From Beta vulgaris subsp. vulgaris (Eukaryota; Streptophyta; Magnoliopsida; Caryophyllales; Amaranthaceae), in the NCBI RefSeq assembly GCF_026745355.1, contig NC_079208.1, positions 25,216,305 through 25,280,304 on the forward strand: 64,000 bases of DNA. Direction: 5' to 3'. Below the pieces are notes generated by a model. That model did not search any database and had not been told where the DNA came from. It saw nothing but the letters and a program-made list of their open reading frames with translations. Each line of letters begins with the position of its first letter. The stretch's first letter is position 1. The position numbers and the translations under genes were made by a program. This document shows positions 21,759-33,529 of the stretch, piece by piece.

Positions 21759-21859
21759 CGCGTGCCGTCCTACGTGGACGGTACGCAGGGAAATAAAATT
21801 TTTTGTGGCACATTTTGGGAATTAATCCCCTTTTTGGCATTATTGAAGGAAAAAATTCC
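21759..21859 (-). repeat. Right terminal inverted repeat of the MULE
   Basis: The complement of 12501-12601 with only a few substitutions; the outer end is GGAAAAAATTCC read on the plus strand. Confidence 0.95.
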
Positions 21860-21868
21860 AAAACCAAA

Positions 21869-22543
21869 AGCAGTTTCTCATCATTTTCCCCTTCTTCTTT
21901 TTCTGCTCTCTCTCTTAGAGGAACACTAATATAATGCAGCAGAGAAAAATACTTAGGAGAGAGAGAGCACGAGTGAATGAAGAGACTGAAGATAGAGAAT
22001 AATTCCGAAGTGATGTCGAACAATGACAACTCATCGGAGATTGCGAACTTCCGACAGCATTGACGATGTTGAAGATTTTATCTGTGGTAGTTTTCGATTG
22101 ATGGTAATACTACTTTTAATTTCTTCAATTTCGAGTGTTTTTTTTGCTCTTTTGTTGCAGTAATTTGAAGTGATTTTGGTTTTAATTTGTACGCGAATAA
22201 GGGAGAATCGTTGATTTTGTAAGAGAGATTTCAGCAGGTTTTCGTGTTTGTGCGGAGCGAAAATCAAGCCTTTCGCCGGGGAAGATTTGAGGAGGTGATA
22301 TGAATTTTTTTATTTTATCAAATTCATAGTTATTTTTTTTAACGATTTTTGAATTCTTATCAAAATTCTCGTTTTCTATTTGATTGTATGGAACGAATGA
22401 GTTTGAAGATTAGGCTTTAGCTCTTTATATGATATGATTAAAGAATTTTTCAATATAAACAAGGTTTGTCTGGAATTAAAGAAGATTTCAATGAACTTGG
22501 ACTTGCATGTTTGAAGTTTAGCATCCTGAAGTCATAATATGCA
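21869..22543 (+). other. Leader-like start of a captured gene region
   Basis: The sequence after the MULE duplication is pyrimidine-rich (TTTTCCCCTTCTTCTTTTTC), then CTCTCTCTCTTAG. It next shows a 28-codon frame from 21976 (MKRLKIENNSEVM...) that closes at 22061 and resembles no protein I know. With the promoter-like DNA left of the MULE (12400-12500), this suggests the MULE landed near a transcription start inside DNA carried by the nested CACTA. Gene identity is unknown. Confidence 0.35.
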
Positions 22544-22545
22544 TA

Positions 22546-22778
22546 CTCCCTCCACCTAGAAATAATAAGCACATGTATACTATTTCTTTTTTCATGTTGA
22601 AATAAGTTGTTTCATTTTCTAATTAAGATAGAAATAGCTGTAATTGGTGTAACTCATATTCGCTCCTAAATGGAGTGCTAAAGAGAGGATTGCAACCACT
22701 AACTGTTGCAAAGTTTATCTTATTGAACATTTGATTATCAAGGGTTAATACAGTGTTATATTATTTCCAAAGAGGGAG
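22546..22778. mobile_element. Stowaway-like MITE
   Basis: The ends CTCCCTCC...AAATAATA and their complement (...AAAGAGGGAG) are flanked by TA (22544-22545 and 22779-22780). Size 233 bp, no coding. The CTCCCTCC start and TA target are typical of Tc1/mariner-related Stowaway MITEs. Confidence 0.85.
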
Positions 22779-22875
22779 TATCCTGTATATGTTGAGTTTA
22801 ACTCAATCTTGAACTTATTTAGAAGTCTTATCTTGCTGCAAATATATTGCATATTTTAGCGTTAAATTTCACTTA

Positions 22876-22977
22876 GGGTCTGTTGTGTCAACTTATTTTC
22901 AGAGTTGTTGACATAAATTAACTGAAGTTCAAGAAATTTAAGAGAAGTTCAAAAAATAAGTTGAATAAAATAGACCC
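22876..22977. mobile_element. Tourist-like MITE
   Basis: The inverted ends GGGTCTGTTGTGTCAACTTA and GGGTCTATTTTATTCAACTT are flanked by TTA (22873-22875 and 22978-22980). At 102 bp this fits a small PIF/Harbinger derivative. Confidence 0.8.
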
Positions 22978-23576
22978 TTAGAAACTATTAGGCAAACGAC
23001 AATAATCTGTGATACACTTAATCTTCCTCTTTCCCGTTTATATGTCAACACTAATAGCGATATATAGCCTCAATTTCACTGGCACTTGTGTATGTAATGG
23101 TTACCCATTTGTGTAAGCTCCTAGTCATGAACTCATGCGCAAAAGGGATTTATGTGAAGCCTTACTCTGATGCATTCTTCTAGTCATGTAATTAGACTAT
23201 TACGTCATGTGTATGCTCTATTAAGGAGTTAAGTTTCCTGAAGAATAGTGTGAGCAGAACATTTAAGGATTAGACGATACTTAGTTTATTTTTCTCAGAA
23301 GAAGTAAGTTGTGCGCTCCTGAACAATAAGCTGCTTCCTTCCCATTTTGATTTCAATTTCTTCAGGGGTAGTCATTATTATACTCTTAACTAGGCTAATG
23401 TTATTCTAACATCTTCACTAATGATGGGCATCAGTCAATACCGTATACATCAAGCTGTGTGCTGAACGTGTTTGCAAAGAAATCGTTGTCTATCTTGCAT
23501 TCATAAATGTATAAAATAACTGGCGCCTCTGATCAAGTAACTGACAACAATTGTTCTAGAAATCTGATTATTCTAG

Positions 23577-23766
23577 CATGCCAATGCAGACCAATCAAAT
23601 TAATGGAAGTTTAACTCATCATGATCAGCTAAGTCCATGCACTTTAAACATAGTGGCTTCAGATCAAGCACTTAATTCCAGGTCAAATAGAGTATCTACT
23701 CCATGTGAGCCACAAATTCCATCAGAGCTCTTTGCACATTGCATTGCCACACTGCTGATGATTCAA
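23577..23766 (+). pseudogene. Exon resembling an ALWAYS EARLY/LIN-9-like gene (C-terminal region)
   Basis: An exon-like block lies between an acceptor (TTATTCTAG, ending 23576) and a donor (CAA/GTAAGC at 23767). Its frame is open and ends PQIPSELFAHCIATLLMIQ, close to the conserved IPSEL..CVATLLMIQ segment that I recall from plant ALWAYS EARLY (LIN-9-type, DREAM complex) proteins; the splice position after MIQ also fits. The next conserved block of that family is not seen downstream. I read it as a fragment carried in the nested CACTA. The assignment rests on about 20 residues and is tentative. Confidence 0.45.
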
Positions 23767-25482
23767 GTAAGCTTTGATAGTTTTCTTTCCACTGGTTAAA
23801 TTCAGCACATATCGTTGCTTCCAATTTCATGTCTTCAGTTTTCTTATGTTGAACCTTAGGATGTATCAGTGGGCGAAATACTCTATTTTTTATGATTCTT
23901 GTTATTGTTATATTTGTTTTTGGGGAGGAGAGAAAAACTGGGTTGGTTTTAGGCGATCTTAATGGGGACCTGACTTCATATATATTGAACCCACTTACCC
24001 TCTGTAGTGTAATATCAAACCAAGCAGCTTGCTAAGCTTCTCTAAGGAGGTTTTATAAGATGCTGGCGACCATTAATGACATTTTTTTTCCCCCTTGACA
24101 GGTTCTAATCGACAAGCCAATTGGAATTATGCGTTATCTTGGAGTTGCTAAGGGTTTATATGTTGCTCTGCCCTCAGGTTATTATCTGTATATAGTTTTA
24201 TTGTTTAATCTCGTTTAGTACTTACATATTGCAACTTCAAGCCTAAATTTTAAGTATATTCTAGTTTGGTTTACCTCAAGCATCAGCATAAAAATATCCA
24301 TGCTAAGCTTTCAATTAGGTTAATTACCTAGCAATCAAGGCCTAAAGCAACACTGGACTGGAAAGGTGTAGACTATAACTTCTATTATATAGTCTCTCTT
24401 CCAGCATGCTATTGGTAAAACATCCCATCATTGATCATAATTCCTTTTGCTTCACACTTTTTGTCATGTATGACTTTAATTAGTTTCCTAGTAGTGCATC
24501 AAGTGTGTAGAGACATAAGGGAACAACTAAGATCGTCAATTTGAATCATAACCAAAATGAAATAGGGAGAGAATCATTGTAAAAATAGAGTTATTATATT
24601 ATTTATTACAAGGTAGTAGATAACTTATTTGCTCATAATAGTGATTGTGTATTGTTTGCACCACTTAATTATAAAGTTTCCTTTACTACAAGAGATTCCA
24701 GACTAAACCTTGAACTCTTTTAACCTATTTAGCTAGTTTCTAGGCCTATGTCTTGTCCAAGTCCAATGAAAACTATTGTTATGGAATTTGCAATGTAGCT
24801 ATTGTGATGTTCATCTTTAGGGAACATAACAAGGTTACTGATGGAGATACTAGAAAAAATTGACGTGTGCCTTTTAGGTCCAAGTACATTGGAATGTGCT
24901 TGGAGCAGTTCTCATATTGTGACATAATTTGACTCTTAATAGAAGATGTTTGGCATTCTTTTGTTTCTAATAATAGAAGATACTTTTCGATGTACTATTT
25001 TTTTTTTTTTTCCTTTTATTTCCAGGTTATTCTCTTCAATTCAACATACTATCTTTATTAATCTATGCAAATCAGCCCTGAGCAAAGTCTGGGTTCTTGA
25101 AAGAGATGTAGAGAAAGACCAGACGCTGGTATAGGTACTATGTTCATCACTTTTTTTTACCAACCTACCTTTACATTCGAAAAATGAAATAAATCTAAAA
25201 TTCTTGGTTGTTTAAACTCCTTGTTCTACAATAGACCACTTTAGATACTTTAAATTTACTGTAATAAGAAATTTTTATGTACACTTGCCCCCACAAATAT
25301 CGTAGAAGCTTCCATGTTGAATTTAAACATGTCAAAACTTGGATCCCTGGAATTATGCTTGGAGATTTGAACTTCTAAGATCATTGGAGTAATGACAAAT
25401 TATTTTTCTATTTCTTACTCAGAACTACATACCTCTAAAAGAACAATAAAGAAGATAGATCAGTATGTATGCCTGTGGCTAA
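23767..25482 (+). other. Intron-like DNA with one unassigned exon-like block
   Basis: Mostly AT-rich and without coding. At 24102-24177 an open 76-bp block (reading KPIGIMRYLGVAKGLYVALP) has a good acceptor (CCCCCTTGACAG) and a donor (TCAG/GTTATT). I do not recognise the peptide. It could be a further exon of the same captured gene or chance. Confidence 0.35.
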
Positions 25483-25634
25483 AGGTTGAGGGGTAGTTTA
25501 GTTAGGAGCCACCTCGTCTCCAATGGCTTAGATCATGAGATCAAACCTGCTGGAGGGTGGGGGGGACTTGATAGAGGTTTAGGGCCCTGATAGAGGACAC
25601 CAATGATATTATCTTATTAGTTTATTAAAAAAAA
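25483..25634 (+). mobile_element. SINE, tRNA-derived
   Basis: An internal polymerase III promoter is visible: box A-like TAGTTTAGTTAGG (25494-25506) and box B-like GATCAAACC (25539-25547). The element ends in a short A-rich tail (25625-25634). Its length, about 150 bp, fits plant SINEs. Flanks ATGCCTGTGGCT and ATGTTTGTGGGCT may be a decayed target duplication. Confidence 0.65.
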
Positions 25635-26467
25635 GAATGTTTGTGGGCTATGCTAGGAATGTATATTTGCAGCTAGTGAGGCCACTGGATTATCTTTACA
25701 AAAAAGCTTCTGGAGAAAGAATGTATGTAGTACGGTAGTACGTTTAGCTTCTTGCCCTTGGTGAGATAATTCAATAAGGTTGATTACTCGTGTCTGTAAT
25801 GTTTTGGAAGAGTGATTGCTTATCCTCAAGTCTCTTTGAGAGCAATGATAATATAAATGGGGCTGCACGAACAATTTTAAACGAATGGTTAGTGCATCAT
25901 GTTTCGTTTGAAACTTGAAATGGTTTTATAGGCATGTTCTTTCTTCGGTTCCCTTCTAAGAATTTCTCTTGTACTTCATAATAAAGCATGTTAGATTACT
26001 AAAGTAGTTAGTACTTTACTAGCATTTATAAAACTTATAACATGGTGATTTTATGATTTGTTGTTACTTGGATGTTGTGTGAAAAGATGATATTATGGAA
26101 CAAAGTTAGTAAATTTTAATTTAAAGTAGCATTTTTTGTCCTCTTTGGTTGTATTATATTTTTAATGCATATATCTTATGCTTTTCAGTACTTGGCAGAG
26201 CTCATACACACAAGCATAAACAAGCTGTAGGAGAAATTTTGATATAATATAGATTTTTACTCGGAAGTGTAATTGATCTACATCTTTTTTGGTCTTTGAA
26301 ACTTTTGTGCATATAGTTTGGAATTTTCTTGTTTTACTTGTTACAGAACATTTTGATTGAAATTTTAGGAGCTATATTCTTAAGTTTGTGCACATGAATT
26401 GGAAGGAATATGCCTAAGTGCTCTATTATTTTTTATAACTTAATTGAATTTTTGGAATCTTCCAACA
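25635..26467. other. AT-rich DNA without recognisable features
   Basis: I see no coding frame, repeat or RNA gene here; it separates the SINE from the LINE inside the nested CACTA. Confidence 0.5.
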
Positions 26468-26662
26468 TTTTTTTTTTTTGGTAAAAATGTAAGAAGTATT
26501 ATTACTAAATAGCAAGTGAAAACCACCACCAAACATACAGATTACCACAACAGCAAAGACACCCCCAGCACAACCCAACCCCTACAGCAAACAAAAAATT
26601 ATCCCAAGAGTTACCAGTTCATCTTTGGCAAACTCACAACTACAAACAACATGCAGAAAAAC

Positions 26663-29600
26663 TTAACTAGTTAGCTCAGCAAACCACAGTTTATCACTAT
26701 CCTTCCAATTGTGACTTAGCTTACTTTTCACTCTAATACAAATATCTAGCTGTATTTTCTTGATTAGCACATCCGGTCTCCAGACAGCAGCTTCCCATAA
26801 TGAGTTATTTATGGCTCTCCAAATATGGTACACAGTAGCAGCTAAACAAGCATAAGCTACCTGTTGTTGTGTTTTGCTTCGGAATTTTCTCCCCCATTTC
26901 CTCCAGTGACTGTAGACACTTTCTTGTGCATTCATCCTCAGGTGTAGCCAGTTCATAATCCCCCTACACACTTCTTTACTGAATTGGCATTGAAAAAATA
27001 GGTGGGAGCAAGAATCTTGCCCCTGCTGACATAGGAGACAAGAAGCATCCTGACAAATTCCAGCTTGCTGCAATTTTTCTTTAATTTTAAGTCTTCATAG
27101 CATAGTTAGCCATGCTATAAATGAGTGTTTAGGGATGTTGATTGGATTCCAGACCCAATGTTGCCACCTTACATTTCCTTGATCTCCCCTGAGCCAATTG
27201 TATCCTTGCTTAACAGTGTACTCTCTGCTGCCATCCATCCAGAGATTATTATGATAAGCAACTTTAAGTTTATCCTTCATCTTGCAAATTACTTTCCAGG
27301 ACCAGCTAGCAGAGGGAGGAGCCACATAGGTCCACCAATTCTCATTTTTAATATATATACAATGAACCCATTTAATCCACATAGTGGCCTCCTTTTGAGC
27401 AATTTGCCAGGTGTACTTTCCAATAGCTGCCATATTCCACAGCTTACAGTCCCTGATTCCCAACCCTACACTTTTCTTAGGTCTACAGACCCAATCCCAG
27501 CTAACAAGAGGTGCCTTAGTAAGATAGGCCTTGCCCTCCCATGAGAAAGCTCTACAAAGTTGCATAATCTTCTGCATCACCCCTTTTGGAATTATGAAAA
27601 CTTGAGCCCAGTAAATGTGGAGATAAAGCAGCACTGAATTTACCAACACATTCCTACCAGCATAGAAGAGATGCCTAGAGGTCTAGCATAATAGCCTATG
27701 CAGAATCCTATCAACTAGGATATCACAGTCAACAGTAGTTACTCTTTTAGAAGTTATAGGGACCCCTAGATATCTGAAGGGGAACCTACCCTTCTTAAAG
27801 ATAGTTACTTGCAAAAGCCTTGTTTGAACTTCTTCAGTGAGGTTCCCAAAGTAGATAACTGACTTGTCATGACTGGCATTCAACCCAGAAGCTTGAGAAA
27901 AAGAATTTAGAGCCCTCATCATCAACACAATAGATCTGACCTCTCCTTTACAAAACAACATTAAATCATCAGCAAAAATAAGGTGGGTAAGCTTGAGAGT
28001 TTCGCATCTCACATGATACCCAAACCCGGATTTATTGCTCATCTTGTTCATGATTCTAGTGTAGTACTCCATAACCACCACAAACAATAGAGGGGAAAGT
28101 GGGTCCCCCTGTCTCAGCCCCTTCTTGCCTTTGAAAAACCCACACAATCCACCATTTATACTAATGGAGTATGAAGGGCTGGTGACAGAAGTCATGATCC
28201 ACCTCCTGAAAGTCTCAGGAAACTTCAACTTGGTGAGAAGCTCACCTAAGAAGGACCAACTTACAAAATCATAGGCCTTCCTGAGATCTATCTTCAATGT
28301 ACATCTAGGGGGTTCACTCTTCCTTTTATAGTGGCCCAAGATATCTTGACAAATCAAGATATTATGCATGATGCTTCTATTGGCAATAAAAGCACTTTGA
28401 ACCTGATCCACTATACAAGCTAATACCAGATTTAATCTGGAGCATAACATTTTGGATATTACCTTATACAGTACATTGCAGCATGCTATGGGTCGAAATG
28501 GACTCACATCTTCAGGTTGATCCACTTTAGGGATTAAGCAAAGTGTAGTTGCATTAATCTGTTTGAGTAGTCTACCAGTATGAAAGAAGTCAAGGACAAC
28601 ATCCACAATCTCTTGGCCTACACCAGGCCAGCTTTTTTTTAAAAAGCCACTGGAATAGCCATCAGGACCTGCTGCTTTCCCTTCATCAATATCAAAGAGA
28701 GCCTCCTTAACATCAGTACCAGTGAAGGGAGCACATAAATCTTGTTGTTGCTGGTTGCTAATCACTTCACCTTCAGCAATAATAGAGTTACTAACTTTAT
28801 TGTTAGCTTCACTTTTAGAGCCTAACAACTTTTCATAGTAGTTTAGAAAAGATGCTTCAATATCATCTGGTTTTTCTTTCCAACTACCAGAGGAATCCTT
28901 TATCCTATACACATGATTTTGCTGTCTTCTCTTCCTCAAACAAGCATGAAAGTAAGCAGAATTTTCATCTCCCCCCTTTATCCAACTATTCTTCACCTTC
29001 TGTTTTAGGAGACTAAGTCTAGCCTTTGTCACTCTATCATACTCCTGTCTGGCAACTTTCTCTTGACTATGCAGTTCAGCATCCAAAGGTTGAGAGTAAA
29101 TGGCATGCTGGATATCAGTCAACCTAGTAAGAGCCACCTGAGCCTCCTTATCAATATTTCCAAACTTAGCATGACGCAAAGCTTTCAAGCATGGTTTCAA
29201 CCTTTTCAATTTTTTAACCACCTTATACATTGCCACTCCTTGCACATTATCTTGCCAACAGTCAGCCACAATTCTCAGGAACTCCTCATTATCAGACCAC
29301 ATATTGCAATATTTAAATTGTGAAGCTTTGCGAGTCACTGTTGCATCTAATCTTATCACCATTGAGCAATGATCTGAGATACCCTTAGGGATAATAATTC
29401 CATTAGCAGCCCTAAACACTTCAAACCATTCTCCATTAGCCAGCACTCTGTCAATTCTTGAGAAAACCCTGCTCTCTCCCTCCTGCTTGTTAGACCAGGT
29501 GAAGAAAGGCCCACTGGAAGGATGATCCTGCAGCATACACATTCTTACACAATTTCTAAATCCATCCACCTCCTCCAGAGTAACTTGAGACCCAATTCTC

Positions 29601-29984
29601 TCTCCAAGATTCAAAACATTATTAAAGTCCCCTATGACTAGCCAAGCTCCTTTAATGTGTCAACTAATCTGCATCAAATCCACCCATAACCTACCTCTCT
29701 CCTCCACATCATTCAAACCATACACCATTGAAGCAGAAAACGGTTTGCCAGTATGTTTATGAATAACCTCACATTGAATGACTTGATCCCCAGTATAAGT
29801 ACTGATAATTAGTGATAACAGACCACCCACTCCCAAGATTAGGGAACACCTTATGAAAATTTCCTGCCCTCACCCTAGTTTCCGACAACCCAAATAGCCC
29901 TAGTTGATAGTGACTTAAAAACCATTCAACATCACTTTGTTTTTGAGGGCTATTAAGGCCTCGGATATTCCAACACCCCCACAC
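26663..29984 (-). pseudogene. LINE ORF2: endonuclease and reverse transcriptase
   Basis: ORF2 begins MWGCWNIRGLNSPQKQSDVE at 29984 (apurinic-type endonuclease). A frameshift near 29825 and a TGA near 29660 follow, then GDFNNVL and FTWSNKQEGESRVFSRIDRV. The reverse transcriptase is open from 29614 to 27683, with KAAGPDGYSSGF, LIPKVDQPEDVSPFRPI, QSAFIANRS, LKIDLRKAYD, GLRQGDPLSP and the catalytic FADDLMLF. Stops at 27683 and near 27090 break the rest, which still shows the C-terminal CLLCQQGQDSCSHLFFQC cysteine motif. The protein would nick target DNA and prime reverse transcription there. The RT catalytic residues look intact. Confidence 0.92.
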
Positions 29985-30027
29985 TATCCATTAGGGGGCT
30001 GAATCATTCCTTCCCCCTGCTTCTTGT

Positions 30028-31072
30028 TTACATTCCCTGGATTATCAATCTGTCCTTCCCCTTGCTGTTGAGGGACTTACTCCTGATCTTCAGCTTGTAT
30101 TTCTGCACACCACCTCCAGCTTCCCCTTCTACAGCTGAAATAGCAACCATGTCCCCTGGTTCCTCAACATTGTCCAATATAACAATATCTTCACCTCTAG
30201 GACCAGATATGCTTGCCCCTCCTGCAGTTTCAAGTGGAACAACCTTCTTCTTCACCACCCATTGCTTACTAGGTTTCACTTTTTTCAGAGCTAGCTCATA
30301 TTTCTTTTGCCTGCATTGCTCCCCTGTATGCCCAATACCCTTACAATCCTCACATTGTATTGGTTTACAGTCATATACAACCCTCTTGCTTACTTTGATA
30401 CTCTTTTCATTAGTAAACCACACTTCATCTGGCATAGGTTTACTAATGTTAACCTCAACCAGCACTCTAGCATACTCCAGTAAGTCCTTTTGAGTCGTAG
30501 CTCTGTCAGATCTAATAGGTTTACCTATTAAGCTAGCAATCTTATTGAGAGCCACCTGACCCCAGTACTTGAGAGGTAATGTAGGCAACCGGATCCAAGT
30601 AGGCACCAAAGTCACTGTCTCCTTCAATAGGTCTAAATCTGCAGACCATTCCTTCATAATCACCGGTTTATGATCATACAAAATAGGTCCAGCTTTCATG
30701 GCCAACTTCCTACCCTCCACCGTTCGAAAACGAACAACAAAAACTCCATTCAATCCCATAGCTATTCTATCAATACCAAACTTCCCCCAAACACGTCTAA
30801 CGAACCCATTTACAATCCTAAAAGGCAACTTCATCCCCAAAATATAACAAACAATCGCTGATTCCTAGAATATAATTTCATCCTTCACATCCTCCTCAGA
30901 AATCACCACATCATCAACAGATTCAGAATTAACATTGGCATTATTAGGTAAAGTAAGATCAATACCTTCCTCCCTAATTGTTTCAAATTAATTTTGGCGC
31001 CAAGAGTTGTTACCTGGGTTGCCTGAGTTGCTGACCAGTTGCTGCGTAGGATGAGGTGAAGGATTCACCATA
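30028..31072 (-). pseudogene. LINE ORF1: DUF4283-type RNA-binding protein
   Basis: The ATG at 31072 starts MVNPSPHPTQQ. Stops appear after SWRQN (about 30986) and after DEIIF (about 30869), and the remaining frame is open from 30840 to 30028. It shows the DUF4283 region (GVFVVRFRTVEGRKLAM, YWGQVALNKIASLIGKPIR) and a zinc knuckle CEDCKGIGHTGEQC. ORF1 proteins bind the LINE RNA. The two stops make it non-functional. Confidence 0.88.
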
Positions 31073-31674
31073 TTGCCTTAATTTGATATCACCAGAGTTC
31101 TAATTGAAGTAATCCATGTCTCCAGTTATATTGATATGCATATATATGATTTTGTAGTGAATGATATTGGATGAATGAAAAGGTATTCTACTTATAAAGT
31201 TATATGAATTATCTCAATACAAGTACGTAGATGTTCTATATACTTTTGTAAATTACTTATAGATTATGAAAGACACGCATGGAGCAGGTGAAATGGATTG
31301 GAGAAGCGTACAATAGTATTGAAATATTTTTTTATTTTTTTTTAAAAAAAAAGGTTAAAGAGACCACCTTTTCCTTTCAGGTGGTATTTTCAGGAATGAT
31401 TAAAAAGACCACCTATATATTAAAAATGATTTCTTTGTAAGATAAAAAAGACCACCTATCTGTAAAATGTGGTGCCTTATCCTTCTTTTTTTTCCCTATT
31501 TAAACTCATAAATAACCACTTATTATAAGGAAGTGGTCTCTTCTATCAAATTAAGAAACCACCTGTAATAAGTGGTTATTTATCCTGAGAGACCTATGAG
31601 CTGAAGATCACCTCTCATGTGGTCTCTAAATGAGATTTTAGGGGGTCTCTTTAGGCTCTTTTGTAGTAGTGTAG

Positions 31675-33529
31675 CCTGCAAGGAATTGAGGGTCGACGTT
31701 CTAGGACTTCGCTGCATATTGTATGAAAAAATGAACACAGTTCTGTAATGGTGTGCCTCACATGCTTTGGAAGTATCCCACGAATTGCAATCGTAAGAAT
31801 ACTTGCATCATGACATGACAATCGTGAGATTTCATACTCGATAACTTGAACTCACCATTTAAGGTAACAAAGCGTTCATATTCGATGAGTAGCAGTGGAC
31901 CTTAATGCCATACAATGACTCGCAAAAAATCCGTTTCTCTGCACGCGACATGTGTAGCAAGCTGGTGGCAAATAATTCGTCTCCGAATCCTCCACCTTTT
32001 TACTTTTATGAGTTTCATCATCAACCCTTTCCTCCTACTTTCTTCTTCCTTCCGTCCCTTTTCTGAGCCCATAACTCTGGTCGAAGCCCCTGTTTTCCAA
32101 GTAAAGTCGTGATGCCTTAACATCTTTTGTCTTGCCCGAAATTTCATAAGTGTCCGAGAATAGCTTCACAAACATTCTTCTCTATGTGCATGACATCCAA
32201 ACAATGTCTGACCTTTAGATCTTTCCAATATGGGAGTTTCCAAAAAATGGACTTTTTTCCATAATCTTGTAGGTCGATCAACCTCACTAGCAGGTTTACC
32301 AAAGACTGTTTCAATGCCCTTCACCTGATTATAAACTTCAGTACCAGTTAATGGTCTATGAGCAACTTCTTCTTCAACCGTCCCATCGAATGCCTTCTTC
32401 TTAAACCGATAGGGATGGTCGCGGCTGAGGAGCCTTGTGTGCGATATACACATGTTTGAGCCCTTAAGGTGTGTAGATTTCATGTCATCTAAAAAATCGG
32501 GAAGGTTGTTTTCCTTTACTCTTATACCCAATAAGTTGGATAATCGTTCATAGTACAAAAAAGCAGGCACGCAGAGTGAACATCTCATTAGCATACGCAT
32601 CAAAACTAACACTCCTTCGTTCCACATCTTCTGTAAATCTTCAACAAGCGGCTGGAGTATACATCTATGTCATTTCCAGGTTGTTTGGCCCGATATAAGA
32701 AGCGACAGCATCATGTACTTACGTTTCATGCACAACCAAGGAGGCAAGTTATAAACCACTAAAACTACTGGCCATGTACTATGCTGCGAACTGAGATGGC
32801 CAAAAGGGTTCATGCCATCTGTACATAATCCAAGCCTCAGATACCTATCCTCATTACCAAATGCCTTATACACCCTGTTGATAGTTTTCCACTCAGGCGA
32901 ATCAGCGGAATTCTTGAGCAAACCGTCTTTCTTCCTACGATCTGCATGCCACCTCAAATTCTTCGCATCTCCTTTAATTAAGAACATGCGCTCAAATTTA
33001 GGTATTATGGGTAGATACCACAACACTTTAGTTGGCGGTCCTTCACTACCTCCAGCTCCTTCACGCTTGTACCTCGACAATCCACAACGTGGACACTCAT
33101 GTAAATGCTCATACTCATTACGATAAAGCACACAATCGTTAGGACAAGCATGTATCCGCTCGTACTCTAAACGGAAAGGACACATCACCTTCTTCGCATA
33201 ATAGTACGACTTTGGCAGTTCATTTCCATCAGGGAGCATATCAGCTAAAACATCCAACAACAATGTGAAACTAGAGCTTCCTATATACCTCCCCTGCTCA
33301 CCATGCCAAACCCATACGTGGTATTGAGGCCTAAACCCACGGCGAAGGACATGCTCCCTAACCACATGTATACTACTATCCTTGCTCACATTTCTACAAT
33401 CGACACAAGGACAATAAAAGTTGATTGCTCCAGAGGATGTTTGATATTCTATGTAGTTGTACAGAATTCCGAGACCCTTTTCACAAACTCAATCGATTCA
33501 CGACTACCATACATCCAAGTACGATCCAT
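31675..33529 (-). pseudogene. CACTA TNP2-type transposase, N-terminal half
   Basis: The minus-strand start is at 33529 (MDRTWMYGSRESIEFVKR). After a frameshift near 33470 come the zinc-binding CPCVDCRN, HVWVWHGEQ, the CPNDCVLYRNEYEHLHECPRC cluster, VLWYLPIIPKFERMF and LCTDGMNPFG, i.e. the Transposase_21 domain. The frame is lost at 32670. It resumes with DHPYRFKKKAFDG, PYWKDLKVRH and the diagnostic DVMHIEKNV near 32185, then GILPKHVRHTITELCSFFH up to the insertion at 31675. A stretch between about 32480 and 32640 seems shortened relative to the family. The C-terminal half is at 10897-12094. Confidence 0.92.

Larger units (their letters stand above)
12501..21859 (+). mobile_element. Mutator-like element (MULE) with MURA and PMD genes
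   Basis: Terminal inverted repeats of about 101 bp (12501-12601 and 21759-21859) begin GGAATTTTTTCC and differ at only a few bases. They are flanked by a 9-bp duplication, AAAGCCAAA (12492-12500) and AAAACCAAA (21860-21868), which is the Mutator signature. Inside are palindrome arrays at each end, a spliced leader, a MURA-type transposase pseudogene and a PMD gene, all on the plus strand. A 3.06-kb LTR element is inserted in the PMD gene; without it the MULE is about 6.3 kb. It lies just upstream of a transcript-leader-like region, a common MULE target. Confidence 0.95.
26468..31072 (-). mobile_element. L1-type LINE, nearly full length, decayed
   Basis: The minus strand carries ORF1 (from 31072), ORF2 (29984 to 26663) and a poly(A) tail, seen as 12 T at 26468-26479. 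The layout (ORF1 with zinc knuckle; ORF2 with endonuclease, reverse transcriptase and C-terminal cysteine cluster) is that of plant L1 elements. Both ORFs have stops and frameshifts. I could not find a target-site duplication. Confidence 0.9.
12095..31671. mobile_element. Nested 19.6-kb CACTA element inside TNP2
   Basis: The left end is CACTACAACAAAT and the right end, complemented, is CACTACTACAAAA (12 of 13 bases match). The flanks are TAC (12092-12094) and TAG (31672-31674), a 3-bp duplication with one change. Both subterminal regions are rich in GAGACCACCT/AGTGGTCT motifs. The TNP2 reading frame resumes across the two borders, which confirms a precise insertion. No transposase of its own is visible. 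Removing the MULE and the LINE leaves about 5.6 kb that looks like a captured gene region. Its left end also resembles the outer element's right end over about 100 bp, so the two are related families. Confidence 0.85.

Noticed and set aside
25483..25634. Functional tRNA gene
   Set aside because: Box A and B are present but no cloverleaf, and there is an A-rich tail; it is a SINE.
26468..31072. LINE target duplication using the sequence next to the T-run
   Set aside because: I searched the right flank for the same bases and found no convincing match.
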